Assembly: GCA_029216955.1 (NCBI GenBank)
Contig: JANAVB010012195.1
Coordinates: 2,954,957 to 3,018,956 of the forward strand
Source of the DNA: Iris pallida
Lineage: Eukaryota > Streptophyta > Magnoliopsida > Asparagales > Iridaceae
Length of the DNA stretch: 64,000 nt
Direction of reading: 5' to 3'
Position numbers and translations under genes: made by a program. Shown here in pieces: positions 11,426 to 25,696 of the stretch (the stretch's first letter is position 1; every line of letters starts with the position of its first letter). Under the pieces are notes generated by a model. It saw only the letters and a list, made by a program, of their open reading frames with translations. It was not told the origin of the DNA and made no database searches.

Positions 11426-14400
11426 TCATACACCACTCAAAACAAGTCTCGTCCTCGAGACTTCCTGAGTGCAGGTCATCCTACCATTCCTCACCTCACG
11501 TCGTCGTATTTCTTAGGCAATCCCTATCGAACGGCTCTATCGTTCTATGGTGCCGAATTATACTCGATACCTTTCCAAGTTCCGTGTCACATACGTTTGG
11601 TTGATTTTATTGAGTAACTTTTTATTCATTTTAGAGTTGATGGCACTTATTCAATTCCAGTGTTTCTTTGACTTGGTTGCTATTTCGACGTATCATGGGA
11701 CTGAAACGGTCGTACGAGGTGCGTTGTAATTCTCAAACACGAGAGTTATAGGCTGAGGCAGCTCACTCGCTCGTTCATGCGCATCTCAACACCCACTTGC
11801 AGCTGCATTCGAGTTCATCACATCGCTGAGTTTGGATCGTGCACATATTCAAGGCGTCCCCCGAATACGTACATTTCAACCAAGCTTAGCGATTAGCGAA
11901 GTCGGACAAGCTACTCGTGATAGTTTCGATTTGTCGATCGTTTGCTAACTTCGATTTGAAACCTAACTTATGTGTATCTCACTATCGTTTATCTCGGTCC
12001 TCGAGATGATCCGGTTCGCTTCTCAAGCGTTCTTGTCAACGAAATCAATACGATTTCTTCTTAGCGGAGTCGATCAAGTCTAAGTAATTTCCGTCCGATT
12101 CAAGACCAAGTATCGTACCATCATCGAGTATTTCTTTCTATCAACGATTCAATTCGTTATCCCAACTTTACTCGCGCGTCATTCATTCCTATTATTCCCT
12201 TCGTTTGGGGCCAATCTCATCGTCGTTCACGCACACTCCCTGTTTCCCGTCCTACTCTAAGTCTTGCTGCCACAAGTCTATCGTCCATCCAGACGATACT
12301 GTAAATGCCATCGCACAGGTTCAAACACTCGGCATAGGGTCATCCGCCTATCCGCTAGGTCAGCTCACAAGGTCATAGTTACACGTCAAGTCCGTGGCTC
12401 ATCGTGCAAGGTCGTTGCACGACGCTCGCCCCAAATCCTATGGTTAAACCATTTGTTCGTTTGTACGAAAGTTTCTACCCAAGCTCGCGTCACTCAGATT
12501 TCTAAACATCGAACATGATCACCTAATTCGCATCAAGACTTACGTCGCACATACTCAATTCCATTCAATCACCAGTTCTAACCAATTCGTGTATTCGATC
12601 ACGAGGTTATCCAGCTCGACAATACATTGCGCCCCAATCTCACGCGAGTCCGATTATCTACGGCGGTTCATGAATCACCATGCACGCTCCCGCGAAATAA
12701 TCATTCTCATCGGGGCGTAACTCTTGTTTGAGTTTTAGACTAACCCATTCTCGATACGCGGATTGGACCTACTCAAAGTCCACCTTCGCGTCAAACCACA
12801 AGTCGAAGCATACAAATTGCCACGCCATGCAAGTGCCGATCACTCCCGCTATACGAATCACCGTACCAGCGCTCACGTGGAGTGATAGCCCTAGTCGGCG
12901 TGACGCATGTGCGAGGCTGAAGTTGCGCTCGCATAAGACAAGAACGTCAACGTTGTGGTTATCAACGAAGCAAATCTAAACATTCCATTACCTCCAAGCC
13001 AAGATCTCTATTCGATAGTCCGTCCGTCATGCGTTCAACTAGAAAATCCTCGAGCCGATTCTATTTTTTCCTCGACACATTTTTTTAACATTTCAAGTAT
13101 AGCGTCCAACGGAACAATGATATTTGCACGACCATCATTCGCCGAGTCAGAGTGCCCCCGAGTTATCGCATATCGATCTTTGATACGCCTCAATACCATT
13201 GACGATATGCGTAACATGACGATCTTCCTTTGCAACCAATTTCGAGTCGTGCGACTGATGCTATTGTCCGAGTTGGTTAATCCACAATTTCTTCGATATT
13301 CAAGTTCAAGTTCGATCGCTATTCCTCAAGCTCGTTTTTAAGATCGTTGTTCAAAACTCAAGTCACATCTTATTTGAATCAATCCCAAATGGTACGCGCG
13401 ATCCTCTAAGTTTCCTCGATCAAGACCATTCATTTTTCATTCATCGTTCCGAATCATTTTCTAACTTGCGTTGCCCATTGACAAGTTGTCCGAACGATAT
13501 CTCGTTTGGGACATTCGAAGTCAAGACCAACTAAGCGTGACGCGTTGTAAGGCTTTGCGCAATCGTATCGCCTCGCCGACATACTCGTTCTATCCATAAA
13601 TCTTTTAGTCTCGCTCGAACAATTTCTATGTCGTCCATACACCACTCAGGGTTCGAGCCACTCGACAAATCGTCGACACTCATTCTTATTCTTCTCCGAA
13701 CCTATCACATACACCACTCGAATTCAAGCCATATGATCTAGTCCTCAATCACGTTCGCATCATGCGCTAAGACATCCTTCAGATTCGTTCGACGAATCTC
13801 TAGCGTAATCGCTCACGTCGCCTTGACGTACTAAGTCGTTCATACTAATCCTCAAAATTCAAGCCAATCTCTCGTGCACGCCTAAGCGTTAGTTTGATAG
13901 CGTTCCTATCGATATACACTCTAAGTGTATCTTCGTTCCCGACCGAACGGTACTTGATATCGCTCGCCACTCGATTGCACCAGAAGTCGAGGTGCGCGAC
14001 ACGCGGCACAACATAACCAAAAGGTCGTGTGCATAGCCATCCCGTACGGACTATATTCGAGTTTGCATGATCACTTATTCTCGTTTGAGCGATAATCGAT
14101 CTCACTCGCAACTCGTTTGCACCAGAAGGTCTAGGTGCGCGATACTCTGCACAACTTAGCCAAAAGGCTGCGTGCATAACCATCCCGTTCAAACTATATT
14201 TTGGTCTCGTGTACTCGTTTGCCGTCAGCGTAAGCTCATTCAAGCACGCACTGCGTTTGCTAACTCTTAGCATCGGTTCCTTCCAACTCAAGTCCGTCGT
14301 GGTGGCACAAAGGCCTTTGTCTATCGATCCCGTCCAACCGAGTACTCGTACGAGCTTTTGAAAGTATTAGACTTATTGTATGGAACATCCCAAGGCACAA

Positions 14401-14498
14401 CGAGAGAGAGCGTACACTTCTTTTGTTTCAACGAGCTTTCAAAACTGAGAGTATCGAAATGAAGTCCAAGGACGTAAAGCCGTGCTCTGATACCAATC
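11426..14498 (-). other. Element B internal region, no coding capacity
   Basis: No reverse transcriptase, integrase or gag signature is visible in any frame. The complement of 11426-11460 (GAGGACGAGACTTG then TTTTGAGTGGTG) is the polypurine-type sequence beside the 3' LTR. A degenerate direct repeat is present at about 13965-14062 and 14098-14198 (GCACCAGAAG...GTGCATA.CCATCCCGT), period about 135 bp. The region is rich in TCG and CGA trinucleotides compared with the surrounding spacer DNA. Confidence 0.8.
14480..14495 (-). promoter_or_regulatory. Element B primer binding site
   Basis: The complement reads TGGTATCAGAGCACGG, three bases from the LTR end. This is the usual plant LTR-retrotransposon site complementary to the 3' end of initiator tRNA-Met, and it fixes the orientation of element B. 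Confidence 0.93.
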
Positions 14499-16628
14499 TG
14501 TCACGCCCCGCTCCCGTAAGAGCGATCGTCCTCGCTAAGGCGTGATGCCGCACGGGCCTAGGTTGCGCCCGTGCAAGGCCAAGTCCAGAAACAGCCGATT
14601 TAGCTAGGCCACAGAGTCGCACAGAGTGTCCCCATTGCATCAGAAAGTAAATAAACACAAGTAGAAGTAAATTCGAACTCTTTATTGATATTCATGAAGG
14701 TTACAAGCGGCGCTAGGCCGATATTACAAATCGTTCAAGCTCTCTCTCTGAACATAAAAGGCGTGCCAAGTGGCTTACAAGATGAAATGATACATGGCGA
14801 TGTTCTAATACATTATGTCCTGTATATGGTGCTCCAGCTCCTTGCAACGCTCCAAGGCTCGAGAAATAGCTCCGCGCCTTAGCACGTTCGAGGAAAGCTC
14901 CGCACCCGCCGACGTTTCCTGCTTCCTGCAAGCAAACTGTGGGGTTATCAGTACATTGTTATGCACTGGTGGGGAGGCTAGCTCGCTCACAACGCTATCA
15001 TTACCAAACACGTTCCATTTACTTTTGTGCATCATCTATCATTCATTGTCTTTCTAATCTTGCCTTAGGGTCATTTTCATGGCATATGATATAACCTATC
15101 TCGTGTTACCGATTTCATAGTGTCGCATGAAAATATATTTACAACTTACCCATACTTACCGTCCGGCCTTCCCTGTTCAAAGTAAATCAAGTTAGACAAC
15201 AGTTCATATGTAGACCAAGTCATGATTCATGTACGCACTCAGTGCCGTGCTCGTGTTCCTGCCTCAGTTTCTAGCGAGTCATAGCATGTTCTAGCACATC
15301 GTGGGCACGTTATCTACTCATTGAATAAAGTACTCTTATCATTTTGTGTGTTACCATTCAGGCATATTCATAGGGCACTTCATTTAGTTAACTTAGACTA
15401 CTTTGATTTCAATACAAGGACTTGCACGTGGATTGCCACCAGCAAAGCCCACTTAACTCTATATGCACCGGTCGCTGGCATCACAAGCCATTTTGGACAT
15501 CCAAGCCGTGGTATTTCGCAACCAACGATAGGGTGAGGACTGGCACACACCCCGTTAGTCTCTTGAAATACGCCTGCACTTACGTCCCCCGGGTGGCCGA
15601 GTCCGCACCCAGGCAGCCCGTAAGCCATATTTTTGATTCCGTCCGGACCGGCACGTCCTTTACACTTTGACCATGTCGCGGAATCCCTTTTCTCTACGGT
15701 CACAGCATACGCCACCCCTCGCTCGTGCCGTTTGTCCACGACCATTTCGTATTAACTTGTCTTTTTAACTTAACGGCTATCTCCGCCGTAGGCTAACCCT
15801 TAGCCTTCTTACGTTATCGACCAGGTTGGCGTCCGTGCAGCGCGGGTAGCGAGCCCCGTTGCACGTGCCTGTCACACCTGTCGCTAACCATTCTTTCTTA
15901 TCTTATCTTTCATTCATTCTTTCTTTTCTTTGTTTCACTTGTCCGTTTGTTCATCGATTCATTCATGTATTCATTCTTTCATTCGTTGATTCATTCATTC
16001 ACTTATTCGTTCATTCATTCATTCATACATTTTGCAACTCTCCGTGCGGGAGTCGCCTTGGCGACCCATCGGTCCCATAGCCTTTCAATGTTGCTAAGCT
16101 CTACTCGGAACGACTATGTTGATAGTCTTCCCGTCTTATTGTTGTAAACCATTCATTGTTTCATTGTTGAACGCATCAGAGACGTAAGCGTAAGCTTATG
16201 CCTTAGCCCGAGCGTGGAGCGCGGGCGAGAGTTCTCTTACTTTTCCATGTTCCTTTCCATATTCTATACAAGCATACAAGTTGGGATTATTCCCTTAGCT
16301 AGGTGCGTTGAGTCATTTATTAGCATGCACGGGGTTATCGCCTAGCGATTTACGTGATAGTGTCCGCATTATTATGTGTCTAGGCTAAGCAGAGACGGGT
16401 TCATCGGAGCCACCCACCTTAGTGATGTTTGCATCGGTCGAGCGATACTCCGAGCGCGCCTTTGATAGTCTAAGTCTGGATCCATCTTTGACGAGCCATT
16501 GCAAGTCTTGCATCGATTCGCATCGATACTTCATCGGGTCGACACAACTCTTCGAGTCGACGGCTCGTTTAAGTCGTTGAACATGCCGTTTGAATCGGCA
16601 TTCCGCTAGGGCAGAGCGGGCCATTACA
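14499..16628 (-). repeat. Element B LTR (5' LTR in element orientation)
   Basis: 2130 bp, about 98-99% identical by eye to 9296-11425, with the (TTCA)n tract at about 15900-16030. Ends GGGCCATTACA next to the second CCATG target copy. Confidence 0.93.
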
Positions 16629-16633
16629 CCATG

Positions 16634-18470
16634 GGAGAGGAAGGAATAGCACCAAGAGAGGTAGTGGCAGGTACTATTCTCGTCAACACCTTTCCAGCTT
16701 TAGTATTATTTGATTCTGGTGTCTCGCATTCATTTATGTCTGTACGATTCGCGACACGGATAGGACTGGAACCCGAGTCATTATCAGTAAGGCTCAATAT
16801 ACTTACTGGTAACGATCTTGTGGGAGTAGATAGAGTATTTTCCTTGTGTCGGGTTGTAGTTAGCGGTAGAAAGTTTTCCGCTAGGTTAATAGAATTTCCG
16901 ATGGCCGATTATGATGTGGTCTTAGGGATGGATTGGTTGAGGGACCAGTATGCCAGGATAGATTGCCGTATTGTGAGGGTTGTTTTTAGCATCCCAGGCG
17001 AGCCAGAGTTTTCCTTTTCCCGAGGCGAAGTTGAACCTTCTCCTCCCGTATTGCGGATGGCAGTAGCAGCAGTGCAGTTACCCCGGATCGTCGAGGAGTT
17101 TCCAGATGTTTTCCCAGAAGAGCTTCCAGGAATGCCGTCAGAGCGAGAGATCGAGTTCACCATAGACTTGATCCCCGGGACCGCACCCGTGTCAGAGAGA
17201 GTCTACAGGATGGTACCGTCAGAATTGGAGATATTGTACAAAATAATTGAAGAACTCAGGACCAAGGAATTTATTCGTGCTAGTGGATCGCCTTGGGGAG
17301 CCCCGATACTTCTTGTGAAAAAGAAGGATGGTACATCCAGATTATGTGTTGACTATCGTACCTTGAACTCGATGACAATCAAGAACAGATATCCTCTCCC
17401 AAGGATAGATGACTTGTTTAATCAACTCAGAGGAGCAGCAGTTTTCTCGAAGATAGATTTGTGGTCAGGGTACCACCAGATCAGAGTCAGAGAGCAAGAC
17501 ATCCCGAAGACAGCATTTAGGTCTAGATATGGACATTGGGAGTTCCTTGTTATGCCATTTGGAGCAACCAATGCACCGTCTGTATTCATGGACCTCATGA
17601 ATCGCATCTTCATGCCTTATTTGGATCAGTTCGTGATTGTGTTCATAGACGACATCCTAGTCTATAGCAAGAGTGAAGAAGAGCATGAGCAGCATCTCAG
17701 AGTTGTCCTCCAGATTCTCCGAGAGCACCATTTGTATGCCAAGTTCAGTAAATACGAGTTCTGGCTCGATCGCATTTCGTACTTAGGTCATATCATCACC
17801 AGAGGAGGAGTAGAAGTGGATTCCCAGAAGATCGTGGCTATCGAAACGTGGCTAGTGCCCAGCACAGTTGTAGAAGTTTGCAATTTTCTTGGATTGGCCG
17901 GCTACTACCGGCGATTTGTTTCGGACTTCGCTCGGATTTTAGCACCACTGACACAGTTAACCCGCAAGGATGTACAGTTTGCTTGGACATCAGAATGTCA
18001 GGATTCTTTTGAGAAGTTGAAATGAGGCTTGATGACGACACCCATTCTCACACTTCCAGATGGGACCGGAGGATTCTCAGTGTATTGTGATGCTTCAGGC
18101 CGAGTTTAGGATGTGTTTTGATGCAACATGGAAAGGTAATTGCTTATGCGTCACGACAACTTCGTGATCATGAAAGGAATTACCCAACCCACGACTTGGA
18201 GCTGGCAGCCGTGGTGTTTGCGCTAAAGCTTTGGAGACACTACTTGTATGGAGATAGGGTGGAGATTTTTACCGATCACAAGAGCCTGAAGTATGTGTTC
18301 ACTCAGAAGGATCTTAACATGCGTCAGAGGAGATGGCTAGAGCTGCTTGTGGATTATGATGTCAACCTGCAGTACGATCCTGGGAAGGCCAACGTTGTTG
18401 CAGATGCATTGAGCAGGAGAGCTGGAGTTTACTTTCTGACAGCACAACCAGAATTGTTAGCAGATCTTCA
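16634..18470 (+). pseudogene. Element A protease, reverse transcriptase and RNase H
   Basis: The frame resumes directly after element B. The aspartic protease has the motif [10 protein letters not shown] near 16700. Reverse transcriptase runs from about 17260 to 17800 with [25 protein letters not shown] and the catalytic FIDDILVY. The frame stops at TGA 18023-18025. It is shifted again near 18100 (just after DASG) and reappears as RNase H from 18118, with [24 protein letters not shown] and [10 protein letters not shown]. The domain order and motifs are those of Ty3/gypsy pol; the breaks make it inactive. Confidence 0.95.
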
Positions 18471-19737
18471 GAAGATGGGTATAGAAGTTGTCCTTCCTAC
18501 CAGCGTAGCATTGATGGCCAGCATACAAGTTCAGTCCAGTATAGTTGAGAGAATCAAGATAGCTCAGTCCTCCGATTCTAAGCTTCAGCGGCTTAGGACA
18601 GAATGTGTAGCAGGACGAAGACCAGAATTATGCATTCATGAGGATGGTACACTTCGACATGGTAAGCGTCTTTGTGTACCCAGTGGAGATATCCGACAGG
18701 AAGTCATGACCGAAGCTCATAGTTCTCAGTATTCGATTCATCCCGGTGGCACGAAGATGTACCGAGATATCCGTCAGCACTTTTGGTAGAATGGCATGAA
18801 GAGGAAGATAGCTCGGTTTGTCTCTCGGTGTTTGGTTTGCCAACAGGTTAAAGCTGAACATCAGAGGCCAGCTGGACTACTTCAGCCCTTGCCAATTCCA
18901 GAATGGAAGTGGGAGCATATAACCATGGATTTTGTGACTGGATTGCCTAGATCTCCAGCTGGTAGAGGTGCTATCTGGGTGATAGTTGACAGGCTCACGA
19001 AGGTGGCTCACTTTCTCCCGTTCAGAGTTGGTTAGTCGACGGCTCAGCTAGCGGAGATGTATCTCCGGCAGATTGTCAGATTGCACGGAGTACCAGTCAG
19101 TATCACCTCGGACAGAGATTCGAGATTTACCTCGCATTTTTGGCGTAGTCTGCAAGAGAGTTTGGGAACTCACCTCCAGTTCAGCTCAGCATATCATCCA
19201 CAGACAGATGGCCAGTCAGAATGCACGATCCAGATTCTCGAAGATATGTTGAGATCTTGTACACTCGACTTCGGCGGTTCGTGGAAAGATCACCTGCACC
19301 TGGTGGAGTTCTCGTACAATAATAGTTTCTAAGCTAGCATCCAGATGGCACCGTTTGAGGCACTGTATGGTAGAAAGTGCAGATCCCCACTAGCATGGGA
19401 CGATATTGGAGAAAGGCAGATGCTTGGTCCCGAGTTGATCACTCAGACAGTTGAGGTGGTCAGGAGAGTTAAAGATCATCTTCGCGTTGCACAAGATCGT
19501 CAGCGCCATTGGGCCGATTCTCATCGGCGTCTCCTTGAATTTTCTGTCGACGACCATGTATTCCTGAGGATCTTGTCTAACCGTGGCGTCATTCGTTTCG
19601 GCGTACGGGAAAAGCTTAGTCCTAGGTATATAGGGTCGTTCGATATTCTGGAGCGAGTAGGAGATGTGTCCTATCGTCTCGCTCTTCCGCCGTCTCTGAG
19701 TGAGGTGCATGACGTGTTCCATGTATCCCAACTGTGA
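18471..19737 (+). pseudogene. Element A integrase
   Basis: The zinc-binding HHCC region lies at about 18715-18850 ([18 protein letters not shown]). The catalytic core has [17 protein letters not shown] and the DDE glutamate in GQSECTIQ. The C-terminal domain includes MAPFEALYGRKCRSPLAW and ends HDVFHVSQL. In-frame stops are at 18787-18789 (TAG), 19033-19035 (TAG), 19330-19332 (TAA) and 19735-19737 (TGA). Some of these are single transitions from expected TGG or CGA codons. Confidence 0.94.
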
Positions 19738-19968
19738 CGGTATATCCCGGACCCGAGCCACATCCTGGATCATTCGGAATTGGTTGTGGGTACCAAACTT
19801 TCGTATGAGGAGAGGCCCGTATCCATATTGGACCGGAGAGAGAAGATACTCAAGAACAAGACTATCAAGTTAGTCCGAGTTGCTTGGGGTCATCACTCTT
19901 TGGGTGAGTCAACGTGGGAGCGTGAGGATGATATCCGATCGCGATATCCCAACCTGTTTGACTCGTAA
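19738..19968 (+). pseudogene. Element A chromodomain
   Basis: After the last stop the frame continues with RPVSILDRREKILKNK, LVRVAWGHHSLGESTWERED and ends RYPNLFDS, stop at 19966-19968. This is the C-terminal chromodomain of Tekay-type chromoviruses, which in the family targets integration to heterochromatin by binding histone marks. It is the signature placing element A in the chromoviruses. Confidence 0.9.
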
Positions 19969-20081
19969 GGTATAATGTCTTTCTTATGCCTTACACTCTA
20001 GATTCCTTGCTTGAAATAAATGATTGCATGGTAGATTGCTTGAATATAGCTTGTCATTGCCTCTCTAGCCTCTTAATTAAA

Positions 20082-20116
20082 TTCCGAGGACGGAATTCTT
20101 TTAAGGTGGGTAGAGT
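20082..20116 (+). promoter_or_regulatory. Element A polypurine tract
   Basis: CCGAGGACGGAATTC followed by TTTTAAGGTGGGTAGAGT lies directly before the 3' LTR. The GAGGACGAAATT...AAGGTGGGTAG form is characteristic of plant chromoviruses and primes plus-strand DNA synthesis. Confidence 0.85.
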
Positions 20117-22955
20117 TGTGATGACCATATTTCGTAATTACGTATTTTGGAATACGTGTACGTATCTGACTCGTATTACATGTCTCCTGACTTGGTTCGG
20201 CTTGTTTGGGTTGGCTTGGTTCGGCTTGAGTTGCTATTGGTTCATCATGAACCAAGTGGAGAACCCTTACCTACCACCACCATCTCCATTTATTAACCCA
20301 ATACTCTTTCTCTCTCCTCATTCACTCTTCCTCTTCCTCATACGTTACTCTCCACCTACACCCAAGAGCCCTAGGCAAGTGCAACTTGCTTCATGATGGA
20401 TCTCAAGTTTTATTATTCCATTCTCTTCTTTACATGATTACAAGCCTCTTTAGAACTTGGAGTTTTTAATTTTGATGGATAGATTCTTCTAGATCTACTT
20501 TATAACTTTTAGTTCATGGAGTTTTCTTGGTTTTGATCTACTAAAACTTGTTATTTTCAAAAACTAATAGTTCCATGAGCAAGAGCACGAAATTTCGTAT
20601 AAATTTGGTTTTTGATTCACCTCATTTCGAGTTAAAATGAAGTTTTTATGGCCAAAACAAGTTTTCTGGATTTTTTATGTCGGCTGAGTGAGATTTTACG
20701 CTAGGGACCCTGGAATTACGTATTTTATGCTGGATATCATCCAGAATGTAAGATTTTATGCTAGGGACCCTGAAATTACGTATTTTACGCTGGATATCAT
20801 CCAGAATGTAAGATTTTACGCTAGGGACACTGGAATTGTATATTTTACGCTGGATATCATCCAGAATGTAAGATTTTACGCAGAGAACCCTGAAATTGCG
20901 TATTTTACACTCGATGGTACCCAGAATGTGAAATTTTACGCTGGAACCCTCCCCTTTTACGTATTTTACACAGAATTGAATTTTTGGCATAAAAAGTGCA
21001 CAGAGTGATTGTTTTTGCCAAGTTAAGCTATTTTCTAGCCAGAATTTTGAAAAACTTAAAACATGAAAGTTTTAGATCTTTGTCTTGCCTTTCTGAATAT
21101 CTCTGGAGCACCTCATTTTAAGTTCGTATGTGGAAGTTATGCCCCGTCTCCCTGAGCCGCATGATTCCTCCACAACTCTTGTACCCTGTTTATATTTAGT
21201 TATTGCATACACGCTTATACCAGGTTAATGTTAATTTTAATTAATGACATGACATGATAGTGACCCGTCGTGGCGCACTCTTGACAGTGAATTTGACATG
21301 AAATATATTTCGAATACGGTTGCGACGGCTAGCATGTCGTGACAGAATTGAATGGCCTGGACACCGTGGGTGATTGTGTTTGTACAAAATAAATCAGTAC
21401 TGTCTTGCATCATGTCTAGGATAGGGATCCCTGAGTACCACGGTCAGGGATACCTACAGTAATTGACTAAGGCTAATAAACTAGAATAATTCAGTAGACA
21501 TGAAGAGATTCCCAGCTACAGGCAATCCCGTTATCTGGGCGCATTAAGTGGACTTGTAGCCTACCGATGAGTAGGGCACATTTCCAGCACACAGTCACGT
21601 GTTGCATTCTTCGAACGGACATTCGACCCGGATAACCGGATGGTCTGCAGGGCTTGTGGCTGTTGGGATAATCTCATTGCATCTTGCTAATAACTAGGCC
21701 TGTGATAACCCTAGATATTTAAAAGTATAAAGTCGTACTCTTGATTGGCCGTGATTGATTGGATGGAGTTTATTTCTGCCTAGTCTTATCCTGATCATGT
21801 GCAAGATTGTGACATGACATGATTAATTGTGCTTGTCTTAACAATAACGATCAGGGGTCCAGTTCTGTTCAGGCGAAGGGTTAAAACCCCGGTCCTTGTT
21901 TGGTTTAAGGGTTGTAACCTGGCTCCCGGAGCAGTTCTGTGTCCTCTTTTCGTTTATTGTCTTATTGCAACCCCATGCCATGCTCGTCATGTTTTACCTT
22001 ACCTTAATACCATGATTATTTATACTGGCCTTAGCAATAAAGATCGGGGGTCTAGTTCTGTTCAGGCGAAGGGTTACAACCCCGGTCCTTGTTTGGTTTA
22101 AGGGTTGTAACCTAGCAGGGTTGTAACCTGGCTACCGGAGCAGTTCTGTGTCCTCTTTTCGTTTATTGTCTTCACTGTACCAATAGTATTTGAGACGGGT
22201 TTCTATTCAGGTGAAGGGCTGCAACCCCGGTCCTTGTTTGGTTTAAGGGTTGTGACCTGGCTACTTGAATGGTTTCCTCGTACTCAGTTTAATGTTGTTA
22301 TCTCTATTATTATCAGTACTTTATTTATTATCTTTAATATTCTGTTGTGATATGCTGGTTTTAGTCCCTAAGTGAAGCCTCCTTTGTGGCACTTGCTCTT
22401 TCTGGGGTTTGACCCAGCTGGTTTTGTGTGGCCAGATATCGGAGCAGTACCAGAGGATCTACCTGTCCTCCAGCCAGATGGTGACCACCAGGCGTAACCC
22501 TGACAACGAATGGGTTTTTTTTTGTCCTCCCACTTTATTGTAAAAATTATTCTTTTGAGGCGTTTAGCCGGCGAGCACGTGTTAGCTCGTATTACATCTT
22601 TATTTCTGTCTGCCTACGGGCTGTAACATGATTGACAGATCCTAGGGTTGATCATGTACGACTGAACTCTTGCTAGTCTTGACATTTTGTACGACTAGCT
22701 TCATGATCATCCAATATGTAATGTATGGGACGCCATGCTATTATATATTTGGTGCTCTGACATCTTGTAACTATTATTGCTTGCTTGAGATTGAGACAAT
22801 AGGCTTGTTCATGACCATAGGAGACTGTTGGCTTGTAGTTAAACCCTCATGTATCTAGACAGCCGTGACCATATAGCGAGGTAGGTTGCACTTCAATATA
22901 CGTAGCTGGCTATGTACGCCCCCGCTCTCCAGTATTCTAGTTCTGGGGCGTTACA
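20117..22955 (+). repeat. Element A 3' LTR (2839 bp)
   Basis: Same ends as the 5' LTR but 209 bp longer. The excess is mainly an extra copy of the block around 21850-22140 (GTTCTGTTCAGGCGAAGGG ... GGAGCAGTTCTGTGTCCTC). The 60-bp tandem array is at 20692-20940. Confidence 0.94.
20692..20940 (+). repeat. 60-bp tandem repeats in the 3' LTR
   Basis: Counterpart of 5736-5985, with about four units containing CTGGATATCATCCAG. Copies have diverged by scattered substitutions. Confidence 0.9.
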
Positions 22956-23359
22956 AACTTTTACTCAATGACACCGAAAACTTATTAGGACTGACCACCC
23001 TCCTCCAATCCTTTCCAAATCCAGTCATTCTAACTTCTACTCTCTCTCTCCCTCTCTCTCATCAAAATTCCTCCACCTTCCAATCTTCCTCCCTCTGTAT
23101 TCGGATCTCCTTCTTCTCGTCCTTCACCACCTCCACATCGCGGCTTCTCATCTTTCTCAAGCATCCACATGCGTTCGGAGGAGAGGTGGTTGGAGATGGT
23201 GGTGGCGGCAGAGAGGTGGACGGGATCGACATTAAGATCCATTCTTCTTGATCTCCTCTTCCCCTACTTTTTGACCAGCACCTAGCCAAGGAAGAGCTCG
23301 AAGCTATATTTTATTACTGCTATCTTCAGGACTGTCAAACAATTTGACGATACTATCTA
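22956..23359 (+). repeat. Tandem repeat unit U2, middle piece
   Basis: Continues unit U2 after element A (AACTTTTACTCA...), through the CT-rich part and CAAACAATTTGACGATACT, to ATCTA at 23355-23359, the target site of element C. The remaining end of the unit is at 42155-42232. Confidence 0.88.
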
Positions 23360-23839
23360 TGTTGGAATTATTCAATAATTATGGGGCCACACATGTAGAA
23401 TTAATTGTGTTTGGGCTATCTAAATAATTAAGCCAAATTAAAGTGGTCTATATGGAAATTGGCTTAAGAGTATAATTGTCATGAAATTAATGTGTAGATA
23501 CCGGAGATAATTCTAATTTGATGAGGGGCCAAATTAGAAATATCACAACACTCATATCTATATATATGTGTATTCATTAGGATTATGGTCCCCAACTCAT
23601 ACGGCCACCAAAGAGAGGGTTTCTCTATTCTCTTCTGTATCCCCATCAACAAAGAGAGGAATAAAGATTTAATCTTTATTATTAAGGGCCGTAGCGGATT
23701 GGAAGATCAAATCCCATGAAGAAAAATGTCTGCTTCAAGATCCGTCAAGCAAAGACAATGGATTCAGGTACGCTTTCGCAATCAATTTAATTTATGTTCT
23801 TCATCTCATGAATCGACAGGGCACAACAAATTTCTAACA
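23360..23839 (+). repeat. Element C 5' LTR (480 bp)
   Basis: TG...CA ends; identical in length to 41675-42154 and about 97% identical by eye. Confidence 0.95.
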
Positions 23840-23841
23840 AG

Positions 23842-23855
23842 TGGTATCAAAGCCT
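23842..23855 (+). promoter_or_regulatory. Element C primer binding site
   Basis: TGGTATCAAAGCC begins two bases after the 5' LTR. It is a one-base variant of the usual initiator tRNA-Met site TGGTATCAGAGC. Confidence 0.9.
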
Positions 23856-25640
<1,785 letters not shown>

Positions 25641-25696
25641 TTGTTCTCTTTTCAGCTAGTGTTGCTACAATATCTGCTAATCTGAACTCAATTCCA

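Larger units (their letters stand above)
9296..16628 (-). mobile_element. Element B: non-coding LTR retrotransposon (LARD-like) inserted in A
   Basis: Two LTRs of equal length (2130 bp, 9296-11425 and 14499-16628), TGTCACGCCCC...GGGCCATTACA on the plus strand, are bounded by the duplication CCATG (9291-9295 and 16629-16633). The primer binding site (complement of 14480-14495) and the purine-rich tract (complement of 11426-11460) show that the element points along the minus strand. The 3073-bp internal region holds no gag or pol motif. It must have moved with proteins supplied by a related gypsy element. My by-eye comparison finds about thirty LTR differences (roughly 1.5%), mostly C/T and G/A, so it is a fairly recent insertion. 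Confidence 0.93.
5161..22955 (+). mobile_element. Element A: Ty3/gypsy chromovirus (Tekay-like), nested and decayed
   Basis: Long terminal repeats at 5161-7790 and 20117-22955 begin TGTGATGA and end GGCGTTACA. They are flanked by the 5-bp duplication AACTT (5156-5160 and 22956-22960), which proves the boundaries. The order gag, protease, reverse transcriptase, RNase H, integrase, chromodomain is that of a chromovirus, and the C-terminal chromodomain and long LTRs suit the Tekay lineage. Element B (9296-16628) interrupts it between gag and protease. Excluding B and its duplicated target the element is about 10.5 kb. Several in-frame stops and at least one frameshift make it non-autonomous today. 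Confidence 0.95.

Noticed and set aside
22886..23251. 121-codon frame at the right end of element A into U2
   Set aside because: It crosses a retrotransposon boundary into the repeat unit and is not preserved in U1 or U3.
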